In this document: piece after piece, positions 6,635 to 12,537 of the stretch | Layout: every line of letters begins with the position of its first letter | Position numbering within the stretch: the stretch's first letter is position 1 | Source of the DNA: an uncultured Clostridia bacterium | GTDB lineage: Bacteria; Bacillota; Clostridia; Christensenellales; UBA1242 | Assembly: GCA_934749845.1 (NCBI GenBank) | Contig: CAKVHQ010000017.1 | Span: 1-13,719 of the forward strand | Reading direction: 5' to 3' | Length of the DNA stretch: 13,719 nt | Made by a program: the position numbers and the translations under genes | The notes under the pieces: model-generated | What the model was told of the DNA's origin: nothing | Database searches by the model: none | Seen by the model: the letters and a program-made list of their open reading frames with translations, nothing else

Positions 6635-7555
6635 ATGAATAAAATTATATATTGTTTTAATTGTAACAAAGATGTTGAAACTGTTTGCAGTATTGAAAAT
6701 AATACTTATACTGTACATAAACAACAAGTGAAAGTAAAAGAAAAAGTCTTTACTTGTCCAATTTGTCATAATCAATTATTTGATAATGATGAATTAAATA
6801 ATAATTTATATAATATTTACAATACATATTTAAAATTATATGGATTATCTTTTCCAAAACTAAAAGAAATAAGAGAAGCATATAATCTATCACAAGAATT
6901 ATTCGCAAAATCACTTGGATGGAGTAAAAGAACTATAATCAGGTATGAAAATGCAGACTCTTTGCCACAAGCTCAATACTTATTAACATACAAAAAAATA
7001 AATGGCAATAAAAATGAATTTATAAATATTTTAAAATCTAATCGTAAATATCTAGGTGATGATTTGTATTATAAGATTTTTAATAATGTAAGTACAGAAT
7101 TAGATATTAAAACAATAAATGTATTTTTATATGCTTTAAAAAACAACTACCTAACTAGAACTCAAATAATGAAAAACCTATTCTCAATAGATTTTCAAGC
7201 ATGCAAGGAGCAATCTAAAGCAATCACAACATTTAACTATGCTCATGGAACTTATGGACCAATTATAGATAATAAAGATGCAATTTTAAATCTGTTGGTT
7301 AAACAAAATTATCTTGAAATAGTTGATAATGAAGATGATATAACCCTTTTTAAACCTATAATGGAGCCGGATTTAAATTTGTTTAGCAAAGAAGAAATTG
7401 CAATTATGGATAAAGTATTATCGGTATTAAAAGGCAAAAGCGCAAATAAATTAACTGAATGGTCTCATGAATTTAAAGGCTGGATTGAAACAAAGGATGG
7501 AGAGTTAATAAGTTACAAGTATGCTAAATATTTCGAATTAAATAATAATTGGTAA
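6635..7555 (+). CDS. Antitoxin with MqsA-like zinc finger, HTH and Panacea (SocA/DUF4065) domain
   Basis: Likely antitoxin and autorepressor for the adjacent MqsR-like toxin. The N-terminal zinc finger has Cys7, Cys10, Cys41 and Cys44 in two CxxC pairs, as in MqsA/YgiT. A Cro/C1-type HTH spans about residues 75-110, with KLKEIREAYNLSQELFAKSL and then RYENADSLPQ. The C-terminal half (about 165-300) has the Panacea/SocA signature: IMKNLFSIDFQ, then FNYAHGTYGPIIDN (200-213), and late TEWSHEF. Panacea domains are known as adaptable toxin-neutralising modules in toxin-antitoxin systems. E. coli MqsA ends after its HTH, so the 306-residue protein has a second potential neutralising domain. AGAGGTGG just upstream is the ribosome site. 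The CPBP protease gene starts 36 nt downstream. Stop is TAA. Confidence 0.82.
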   Translation: MNKIIYCFNCNKDVETVCSIENNTYTVHKQQVKVKEKVFTCPICHNQLFDNDELNNNLYNIYNTYLKLYGLSFPKLKEIREAYNLSQELFAKSLGWSKRTIIRYENADSLPQAQYLLTYKKINGNKNEFINILKSNRKYLGDDLYYKIFNNVSTELDIKTINVFLYALKNNYLTRTQIMKNLFSIDFQACKEQSKAITTFNYAHGTYGPIIDNKDAILNLLVKQNYLEIVDNEDDITLFKPIMEPDLNLFSKEEIAIMDKVLSVLKGKSANKLTEWSHEFKGWIETKDGELISYKYAKYFELNNNW

Positions 7556-7591
7556 GCAATACTAGAGGTAATGATGGAATGGAGTAATATT

Positions 7592-8170
7592 ATGAAAAAT
7601 AAAAAAATATTTATTATTATTAATACTTTATATGTTATAGTTCCTTTATTAATTTTAATTTTCCCACACTTGTTTAAATATAAATTTTATATATTAGTAA
7701 CATTTGGAATCTTAATATACTTTTGGTTAAGAAAAAATAATATAAGTAATGAGGATTTAGGTATAACTAATAGGAATATTACAAACTCATTAATTAGCAA
7801 TTTACCTATAATTATCATATCTATATCAATTATAACCTTGATGAAATTTTTGAATATAAATAAGTTTGTTCCGAGTGAAACAATATATTTTTATTTATTT
7901 TATATATTTATTTCATGTCCAATTCAAGAATTCCTATATCGAAGTTTCTACGGTTATTTTGATGATGGCAAATATAATATCATGTTGTTATCTTCGTCTA
8001 TGTATGCATTTGTTCATATTATATATAAAGATATATTAACAGTTATATTAACTTTTATAATTGGTTTAATTTGGTATAATTTATATAGAAAAGATAAAAA
8101 TTTGTTAGGAGTATCAATAAGTCATTGCATAATTGGCATGATAACAATTCTCTTAGGAATTATAGATTAA
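7592..8170 (+). CDS. CPBP-family (CAAX/Abi) intramembrane metalloprotease
   Basis: Polytopic membrane protein of the CPBP family, which includes CAAX prenyl proteases and bacteriocin self-immunity proteins. Hydrophobic helices lie around residues 6-26, 30-46, 68-86, 96-111, 128-143, 148-163 and 172-191. Motif 1 (normally EExxxR) reads Gln112-Glu113-FLY-Arg117, so the first Glu is replaced by Gln; this may weaken catalysis, though variants occur in the family. Motif 2 His is His142 (YAFVH) and motif 3 His is His178 (SISHCIIG). I start at ATG 7592 because GGAG (7581-7584) is 7 nt ahead; an in-frame ATG at 7571 would have only a 3-nt spacing. It lies 36 nt behind the antitoxin with no terminator between, so it is probably in the same transcript. 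A defence or immunity role is inference. Stop is TAA. Confidence 0.8.
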   Translation: MKNKKIFIIINTLYVIVPLLILIFPHLFKYKFYILVTFGILIYFWLRKNNISNEDLGITNRNITNSLISNLPIIIISISIITLMKFLNINKFVPSETIYFYLFYIFISCPIQEFLYRSFYGYFDDGKYNIMLLSSSMYAFVHIIYKDILTVILTFIIGLIWYNLYRKDKNLLGVSISHCIIGMITILLGIID

Positions 8171-8223
8171 TAATATGCAAATAAGAGAATAAAAAGACTA
8201 TTATATTACAATCCAAGTTATCA

Positions 8224-8280
8224 ACGCTTATAAAAAAACTAGATAAATAAAAACGCTTATAAAAACTAGATAAATAAAAA
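8224..8280 (+). repeat. Tandem duplication of a 28-29 bp unit before the NUDIX gene
   Basis: A unit beginning ACGCTTATAAAAA and ending CTAGATAAATAAAA occurs twice head to tail, at 8224-8252 and 8253-8280. The copies differ only in the length of the central A-run. The second copy supplies the -35-like region of the NUDIX promoter. The rest of the 8171-8323 gap holds nothing else I can identify. Confidence 0.8.
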
Positions 8281-8295
8281 AATATATGTTATACT
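8267..8295 (+). promoter_or_regulatory. Promoter of the NUDIX hydrolase gene
   Basis: TATACT (8290-8295) is a good -10. Seventeen bp upstream lies TAGATA (8267-8272), a 4/6 match to TTGACA, inside the tandem repeat. The leader would be about 21 nt and holds AAGGAG before the ATG. Confidence 0.5.
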
Positions 8296-8323
8296 AATGA
8301 CAACTATTTAAGGAGAAAAAATA

Positions 8324-8929
8324 ATGAGTAGTAAAGAAGTAATTGATAAAATAAGAAGTTTATCAGCACAAGAAAAAAGAGATTTAACATATGAAGATTT
8401 AGTAAAAATTATTGAACCATTAACATCAGATGAAATAATTGAATTAAGTAATATAATTGGATATCCCGTATTTACTAGATTGTGTATGGGTGCATTAAAA
8501 CATAGATTTGTTTTATTACAAGATGGAGCTGCTGCAATAATTGTTAATAGTGAAGGACAAATTCTATTACAAAGTAGAGCAGACAGAGATAAATGGGGAT
8601 TACCTGGAGGATGCCAAGAACTTGGAGAAAGGTTTCAAGATACTGTTTTAAGAGAAGTAAAAGAAGAAACAAATCTTGATGTTAAAGAAGAAGACCTAGA
8701 ACTAATAGATATAGTATCTGGAGCTTCAAGAAGAAATGATTATCCAAATGGTGATGTAGTAATTAATAACACAGCGCTTTATTGTATTAGAAAATATAGC
8801 GGTGAATTAAAATGGGATAGTGAATCAAAAAATATGAAATTCTTTGATTTAGATAATTTGCCAGAAAATCAAAATGACCCAGATTTAATTGAAAATTATA
8901 AAAGAAAATTTTGTTCAAGAGGAAGATAG
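8324..8929 (+). CDS. NUDIX hydrolase
   Basis: Hydrolase of a nucleoside diphosphate linked to another group (such as an oxidised nucleotide or nucleotide sugar); the substrate cannot be told from sequence. The N-terminal 60 residues form an unassigned helical region (SSKEVIDKIRSLSAQEKRDL). The NUDIX fold runs from about residue 66. The Nudix box starts at Gly96 (GCQELGE), continues to Arg110-Glu111 and gives REVKEETNL, keeping the metal-binding glutamates; the usual Gly near the end is Asn117. WGLPGG just before the box is typical. At 201 residues it resembles NUDIX proteins with an extra N-terminal domain. AAGGAG (8310-8315) precedes the ATG. It is a single-gene unit with its own promoter. 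Stop is TAG. A minus-strand RNA terminates 19 nt beyond it. Confidence 0.92.
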   Translation: MSSKEVIDKIRSLSAQEKRDLTYEDLVKIIEPLTSDEIIELSNIIGYPVFTRLCMGALKHRFVLLQDGAAAIIVNSEGQILLQSRADRDKWGLPGGCQELGERFQDTVLREVKEETNLDVKEEDLELIDIVSGASRRNDYPNGDVVINNTALYCIRKYSGELKWDSESKNMKFFDLDNLPENQNDPDLIENYKRKFCSRGR

Positions 8930-8947
8930 AATTAAATTTAAGTAAAT

Positions 8948-8988
8948 AAAAAAAGCATACCCCAGGAGCAAAGGAATTCTAAATATGC
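8948..8988 (-). terminator. Minus-strand intrinsic terminator of the candidate sRNA
   Basis: Read on the minus strand, GCATATTTAG (8988-8979) pairs with CTGGGGTATGC (8965-8955) using several G-U pairs and one extra G, around a 13-nt loop. Seven T follow (8954-8948). On the + strand there is no U-run here, so it does not terminate the NUDIX transcript. Confidence 0.6.
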
Positions 8989-9047
8989 AATCGCATATCT
9001 ACTCTCATTTGAGAACCCAGCTTTAACCCTTCCAAAGTAAGCATTAC
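8948..9047 (-). ncRNA. Candidate structured small RNA, about 100 nt, own promoter and terminator
   Basis: No open reading frame explains this 223-nt gap. On the minus strand a strong promoter is followed by about 100 nt that can form several hairpins: CUUU/AAAG (9037-9021), UUCUC-AAAU-GAGAG (9015-9002), AUAUGC-GAUU-GCAUAU (8998-8983) and a terminator stem (8988-8955) ending in seven U. The 5' GCUUAC can also pair with the 3' GUAUGC with one mismatch, closing the whole molecule. The third hairpin shares GCAUAU with the terminator stem, so the two exclude each other, as in an attenuator. No gene follows on that strand, so I favour a free sRNA. I cannot match it to SRP RNA, tmRNA, 6S or a tRNA. 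The transcript is inferred, not observed. Confidence 0.5.
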
Positions 9048-9053
9048 AACAAT

Positions 9054-9082
9054 AATGTAACAAAATTTTTTACTATTGTCAA
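9054..9082 (-). promoter_or_regulatory. Minus-strand promoter of the candidate sRNA
   Basis: On the minus strand TTGACA (9082-9077), a 17-bp spacer and TACATT (9059-9054) form a good sigma-A promoter with a perfect -35. Transcription would begin near G9047. No + strand gene uses this element. Confidence 0.6.
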
Positions 9083-9152
9083 AATTATTATATATACTTT
9101 TTAAAAATTTGTTAATTTAAACGTTATCATAAAACAAATGGAGGTTTTGGTT

Positions 9153-9851
9153 ATGGAAATAACAAAAGAAAAAGATATAGCAGAAAGAATAATTAACTTA
9201 ATAAATGAATTGCATCCTGTTAAAACTCCTAGGATAGATTTAAATATGCCAAGCTTTAAAAGACCATCCACAGACATAATAATAAATTTAATAGAAGAAG
9301 ATAATATGCCACATACATTTATCAGTATCCTCGATGGCACTGAAAATCTTAAACAAAGTGTACCACATGGAAATATATTAACAGATGCTTTTTTAGATAT
9401 TAATACTTTAAAAGAAATAATTGATTATCTACTTGCAAATTTTCCTGTAATATATAATCTTAGTGTCAATGACTATTCAATATCTTTAGCTTTTTCATTT
9501 TCTAAAAATAGTGATTTTTTAAAAACTCCAGGATTATCTTTAGAAAATATGAATTTAGAAATTAGCATCAGAGATTTAAATCTTCAAAAGAAATTAAAAG
9601 AATATTTGATATTTATATTAAGTATGTACCATGCCGAATTAAAACAAACTCCATATTGGCAAGAAAACATGGAAAAATACAAGAAAAAAATACTTTTTGA
9701 GATGGAATATGGTTATATAATGGATTTTCTCTCTCATTTAAGTGAAGAAGAAATAAGAAAATTACTACTAAACATTTCTAACGAAAGATTTATAGAAATA
9801 ATGAATAATATGGTTACAAAGGAAACAAAATTAGAAAGATTAAAACCATAA
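9153..9851 (+). CDS. Unrecognised 232-residue cytoplasmic protein
   Basis: I do not recognise the family. The protein has no signal peptide, membrane segment or cysteine cluster. The N-terminal third is mixed (MEITKEKDIAERIINLINEL and then a proline-containing stretch PRIDLNMPSFKRP). The middle has beta-like stretches (SVNDYSISLAFSFSK, NMNLEISIRDLNL). The last third is strongly helical and charged, with EMEYGYIMDFLSHLSEEEIR. The start is ATG 9153, placed 8 nt after GGAGG (9140-9144); the in-frame ATG at 9138 overlaps that site. No clear promoter is visible on the + strand in the AT-rich gap. A strong terminator follows 3 nt after the TAA stop, so it is a single-gene unit. Confidence 0.85.
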   Translation: MEITKEKDIAERIINLINELHPVKTPRIDLNMPSFKRPSTDIIINLIEEDNMPHTFISILDGTENLKQSVPHGNILTDAFLDINTLKEIIDYLLANFPVIYNLSVNDYSISLAFSFSKNSDFLKTPGLSLENMNLEISIRDLNLQKKLKEYLIFILSMYHAELKQTPYWQENMEKYKKKILFEMEYGYIMDFLSHLSEEEIRKLLLNISNERFIEIMNNMVTKETKLERLKP

Positions 9852-9854
9852 AAG

Positions 9855-9887
9855 TGTTGATAACTTAATTGTTATCAACATTTTTTT
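9855..9887 (+). terminator. Strong intrinsic terminator
   Basis: TGTTGATAAC (9855-9864) and GTTATCAACA (9871-9880) form a perfect 10-bp stem with a TTAATT loop, followed by seven T (9881-9887). It ends the unit of the unrecognised gene at 9153. Confidence 0.93.
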
Positions 9888-9905
9888 ATATAAAAACATA
9901 ACCTA
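9878..9905 (+). promoter_or_regulatory. Possible SigK/SigE-like promoter of the collagen-like gene
   Basis: CATAACCTA (9897-9905) fits the Bacillus SigK -10 pattern CATAnnnTA. ACA (9878-9880), 16 bp upstream, fits the short AC-type -35. This would suit a late mother-cell spore-surface gene. The predicted start lies almost in the ribosome site, so this is tentative. Confidence 0.3.
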
Positions 9906-9926
9906 TAAAGAGAGGAGTTTGCAAAA

Positions 9927-10511
9927 ATGGATTAAAAATGTAATTTTAATGATAATTGCAATAAAGCAAAAAGAATAGTTGAAGAAGCAAATAAGAACTT
10001 AAAATATTTTTATGTTGAAGGCCCTACTGGCCCAAAAGGAGAAGCGGGTCCTGAAGGTCCACAAGGATTACCAGGTCAAGATGGTAAAAATCCTATCACA
10101 GCATATGGAATTCGTTATTCAACCACAAGTTCACCAATGACATTTAATGCAGGGGCAGAAATAACTATACCACTTGCAGATAAAGGTTCATTTGTTAATG
10201 TGGATTTAAATACCAATGATTCTATAGTTATCAAAGAAAGTGGAATATATTTAATATCATATTTATTTAGTGGAAAGCCTATGGCAAGAGATAATCTTCA
10301 AATATCAGTTAAAAGTAACAACTTATTATTGTCAGCTACAAATACAAATAATGATTGGGAAGGTGCATCAATAAATACATATAGTAATACTATTATAGCA
10401 CCACTTGTAAAGGATGATGTTGTACAACTTTGTGTAAGAACAAATTCAAATACAACGATAGAATTTGATGGAACAACCAATGCTATATTAAATCTTGTTA
10501 AAATTTATTAA
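9927..10511 (+). pseudogene. Collagen-like BclA-type spore-surface protein, interrupted by TAA at codon 3
   Basis: Read through, this is a 194-residue protein like the exosporium glycoprotein BclA. A short N-terminus with two cysteines (KCNFNDNCNKAKRIVEEANK) leads to eight Gly-X-Y triplets (codons 32-55, nt 10020-10091, starting GPTGPKGEAGPEGPQ). A beta-rich C1q/TNF-like C-terminal domain follows, containing SGIYLISYLFSG and ending AILNLVKIY. AGAGGAG (9911-9917) is well placed for ATG 9927, but the frame reads ATG GAT TAA. No ATG, GTG or TTG follows in frame until 10137, which lies beyond the collagen repeat. The frame is otherwise open to the TAA at 10509, so the break looks recent, or is a sequencing error. 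Changing TAA to AAA would restore a natural MDKKCNF start. A spore-coat role is inferred from the family and sporulation context. Confidence 0.7.
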
Positions 10512-10530
10512 TAGGCCTATGGTCTATTTT
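10510..10530 (+). terminator. Terminator after the collagen-like gene
   Basis: AATAGGCC (10510-10517) pairs with GGTCTATT (10521-10528) with one G-U pair around a TAT loop, followed by TTCTT. It overlaps the stop codon of the collagen-like gene. The U-run is short and interrupted. Confidence 0.6.
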
Positions 10531-10531
10531 C

Positions 10532-10560
10532 TTGATTTAATTTATAAAATTTTATAAAAT
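10532..10560 (+). promoter_or_regulatory. Possible promoter of the deaminase gene
   Basis: TTGATT (10532-10537), a 17-bp spacer and TAAAAT (10555-10560) match sigma-A boxes 4/6 and 5/6. The region is nearly pure A and T and contains TTTATAAAAT twice, so a chance match is possible. Confidence 0.35.
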
Positions 10561-10577
10561 TAAATTGGGTGATAACC

Positions 10578-11045
10578 ATGAATAACAAAGAAATAATGGC
10601 TTTGGGAATAAAACAAGCAAGAAAAACGATGAATGAAAATAAAGGTGGCCCTTTCGGTGCAGTAATTACAGATATGACTGGAAATGTTATAAGTGTAGCA
10701 TCAAATTTAGTTTTAGAAACTTGTGACCCAACAGCTCATGCCGAAATAAATGCTATCAGAGATGCATCAAGAAAATTAAAAACTCACGATTTATCCAATT
10801 GTATCCTTTATGCAACAGGATATCCTTGCCCAATGTGCCTATCAGCTATAATCTGAGCAAATATTAAAACAGTTTACTATGGAACCAATGTAAAAGAAGC
10901 AGAAGGAATAGGATTTAGAGATGACTTTATTTATAAATATATAAATAGTAAAAATGAAAATATTTTAAAACTGGAACAATTAAACCATGAAGAATGTTTA
11001 GAATTATTTGAAGAATACAAAGAAAAACAAAAAGAAATATATTAA
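10578..11045 (+). pseudogene. guaD: Guanine deaminase (GuaD-like) interrupted by TGA at a conserved Trp codon
   Basis: Cytidine/deoxycytidylate deaminase-fold enzyme; the GuaD branch turns guanine into xanthine. Zinc and catalytic residues are His54 and Glu56 (PTAHAEINAIR) with Cys84 and Cys87 (PCPMC). The reading frame has TGA at codon 93 (10854-10856), in CPMCLSAII-stop-ANIKTVYYG. Bacillus GuaD reads CPMCLGAIYWARPK there, so the TGA falls exactly on Trp. Downstream the frame stays open and conserved (GFRDDFIYKYI) to a terminal Tyr, giving 155 residues against 156 in Bacillus GuaD. All 19 other Trp codons I counted in intact genes and in the collagen frame are TGG. It is either a fresh nonsense mutation, a sequencing error, or TGA read as Trp. 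The start is ATG 10578 after GGGTGAT; an in-frame GTG at 10569 lies in that site. Confidence 0.8.
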
Positions 11046-11059
11046 AAATTAAAAGATAA

Positions 11060-11068
11060 TGATATAAT
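11060..11068 (+). promoter_or_regulatory. Possible extended -10 before the paralogue operon
   Basis: TGATATAAT (11060-11068) is a perfect extended -10. No -35 is visible. The predicted start would fall at the AGGAGG ribosome site (11075-11080), leaving almost no leader. The operon may instead be read through from the deaminase, since no terminator separates them. Confidence 0.3.
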
Positions 11069-11088
11069 TTATGTAGGAGGTTTTGTAT

Positions 11089-11547
11089 ATGAATGAAAAA
11101 ACAGAGTTAAAACTAAAAAACTTAGTAGATAAAACTGGAAAAATTATTGAAAAAGATAATAAACCAATTGAAATAATTTTGCCAAGGAAAACAAGAGAGG
11201 TAGAGTTTCCCCAAGATGTTGTAAAACTTGAACTATGTGAAACTATTGATGGTACAGATCACTTTTTGTATTTTATATATGTTGGAGAAATTTTTTATAG
11301 ACAAACAATTCAATCTATTTGTCCAAATTTTAAATTTCCAGACGAAAATACGTGTGAAGAAAACATTCCATATGTTTTTGTTACAAATTCAAATGGAAAT
11401 TTAGTTTTTTTAGCTAAATTAAATAAAGATGATAGAGTCGTAGAAAATGTAGTTCAATTAAAAATGTTACTACAAGAAATATTTAGTAATTATCAACAAG
11501 AGCTATATGGAAATCCAAGAATCAGGGAGATAAATAATGAAAGATAA
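11089..11547 (+). CDS. Unknown protein, first of three tandem paralogues
   Basis: I do not recognise the family. It is one of three neighbouring homologues sharing, in order: a proline-preceded beta start (IEIILP), (V/I)(E/D)FP-x-D-x2-KLE, IYVGE(V/I), ICP-x-(F/Y)-x-(F/Y), a VF(Y/V) strand, LAKL and a final helix with LK-x-LLQE. This copy (152 residues) reads VEFPQDVVKLEL, IYVGEIFY, ICPNFKF and LAKLNKDD. It lacks the PCVFYK motif of the other two, having PYVFVTN instead, and has a longer N-terminal extension (ELKLKNLVDKTGKII). There is no signal peptide or membrane segment. The start is ATG 11089, 8 nt after AGGAGG; the in-frame TTG at 11083 is too close. Its last 11 nt overlap the next gene, so translation is probably coupled. 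Stop is TAA. Confidence 0.88.
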   Translation: MNEKTELKLKNLVDKTGKIIEKDNKPIEIILPRKTREVEFPQDVVKLELCETIDGTDHFLYFIYVGEIFYRQTIQSICPNFKFPDENTCEENIPYVFVTNSNGNLVFLAKLNKDDRVVENVVQLKMLLQEIFSNYQQELYGNPRIREINNER

Positions 11548-12013
11548 TAATAGACTTACAATTGTTAATACAAATAGCAAAGGATTTTCATTTCTAAAGG
11601 ATAAAAGTAATTCACCATTAGTACTTGAATTACCATGCGATTTAGAAAGTGTTGAATTTCCAAATAATATTTTAAAGTTAGAAGTATTTAAAAATCAAGA
11701 TGGTAAAGAAGAATATATATGTGCAATATATGTCGGAGAAGTATATCTTGAACATATAATAAAAAGTATCTGCCCAAATTATAGATATTGTGAAAATTTT
11801 AATGTTAAAACCTTAAAAGATATTAGAAGTGATTCCCCATGTGTATTTTATAAAGATGTTTATAATAATTATGTTTTAGTAGCTAAATTAAATCCAGAAG
11901 ATATAGTGGTATCAGATACTGCAGAATTAAAAGAATTTTTAATGAATTTATCAATTGCTTTAAATGATGAAAATATATTAACAAGAATAAAACCTAGAAA
12001 GGAAAAAAACTAA
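11537..12013 (+). CDS. Unknown protein, second of three tandem paralogues
   Basis: Paralogue of its two neighbours; function unknown. At 158 residues it carries the shared pattern: LVLELP, VEFPNNILKLEV, AIYVGEVYLEH, SICPNYRY, PCVFYKDVYNN, LVAKLNPEDIVV and a closing helix with AELKEFLMNL. Relative to the first copy it has an insertion between the ICP motif and PCVFYK (NFNVKTLKDIRSD). The predicted pattern is alternating strands followed by one helix, and it looks like a compact cytoplasmic or coat-type domain. GGGAG (11525-11529) sits inside the upstream gene and serves the ATG at 11537. Its stop shares one base with the next start (TAATG at 12011), a standard coupling arrangement. I see no catalytic signature. 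Confidence 0.88.
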   Translation: MKDNNRLTIVNTNSKGFSFLKDKSNSPLVLELPCDLESVEFPNNILKLEVFKNQDGKEEYICAIYVGEVYLEHIIKSICPNYRYCENFNVKTLKDIRSDSPCVFYKDVYNNYVLVAKLNPEDIVVSDTAELKEFLMNLSIALNDENILTRIKPRKEKN

Positions 12014-12513
12014 TGTTTAACAAAGGAGACAAAGAAGAATTAAAGGTTGTTGCAGTGTTTGGAAAAAGTTTTCCCACAATAAAAGATGAAAATACATCTC
12101 CAGTAGTTATCAATATGCCAGAAGATATTTCTAATATTGATTTTCCAGAAGATTTATTAAAATTAGAAGTATATGAAATAATAAATTCCAATAAGAAGAA
12201 TAAGAATCTTGTAAGAACGATTTATGTCGGAGAAGTTTATACAGTAAATGAAATAAATAAGATATGTCCACATTTTAGATTTTCATTTGGTATGAATTGG
12301 GCCAGCTTATGCAATATTGATCATAATACCCCATGTGTATTTTATAAAAATGAAAATGGATTATATGTTCAACTTGCTGTATTAAGACCAACAGATATAG
12401 TGGTCTCATCAATCCAAGAATTAAAAGAATTATTGCAAGAATTATCTGATAATTTTTCTTTAGTTAAACTTGGAATGTCAAGAATAAGAAATATTCCATC
12501 AAAAAAACAATAA
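12013..12513 (+). CDS. Unknown protein, third of three tandem paralogues
   Basis: Paralogue of the two preceding genes; function unknown. At 166 residues it carries the same landmarks: VVINMP, IDFPEDLLKLEVYE, TIYVGEVYTV, KICPHFRF, PCVFYKNENG, VQLAVLRPTDIVV and a terminal helix with QELKELLQEL. It differs by a lysine and asparagine-rich insertion after the KLEV strand (INSNKKNKN) and by GMNWASLCNID before PCVFYK. In all three copies the Cys of ICP is kept. The second and third copies are closer to each other than to the first, suggesting stepwise duplication. The start overlaps the previous stop by one base, with AAAGGAAAA as a weak ribosome site. A terminator follows directly after the TAA, closing the operon. 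Confidence 0.88.
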   Translation: MFNKGDKEELKVVAVFGKSFPTIKDENTSPVVINMPEDISNIDFPEDLLKLEVYEIINSNKKNKNLVRTIYVGEVYTVNEINKICPHFRFSFGMNWASLCNIDHNTPCVFYKNENGLYVQLAVLRPTDIVVSSIQELKELLQELSDNFSLVKLGMSRIRNIPSKKQ

Positions 12514-12514
12514 A

Positions 12515-12536
12515 AGTCTTTTGAAAGGCTTTTTTT
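12515..12536 (+). terminator. Terminator of the paralogue operon
   Basis: AGTCTT (12515-12520) pairs with AAGGCT (12525-12530), with one G-U pair, around a TTGA loop. At least six T follow (12531-12536). It starts 1 nt after the stop codon. Confidence 0.82.
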
Positions 12537-12537
12537 A

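Noticed and set aside
8948..9047. tRNA, tmRNA, SRP or 6S RNA in the 8930-9150 gap
   Set aside because: The folds do not form a cloverleaf, and the SRP GGAAGCAGC-type loop and tmRNA end motifs are absent.
9076..9098. Plus-strand promoter TTGTCA with TATACT
   Set aside because: The spacer is only 11 bp; the TTGTCA is better explained as the complement of the minus-strand -35 box.
9138..9152. Upstream ATG at 9138 for the orphan gene
   Set aside because: It overlaps the GGAGG ribosome site that is correctly spaced for ATG 9153.
9919..9978. Short peptide from TTG 9919 in another frame over the collagen-like N-terminus
   Set aside because: The TTG is only 1 nt from the ribosome site and the frame stops after about 19 codons without a recognisable product.
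10137..10511. A separate 124-residue gene starting at ATG 10137
   Set aside because: It is the C-terminal part of the collagen-like protein; the frame and the Gly-X-Y repeat continue upstream, and there is no ribosome site at 10137.
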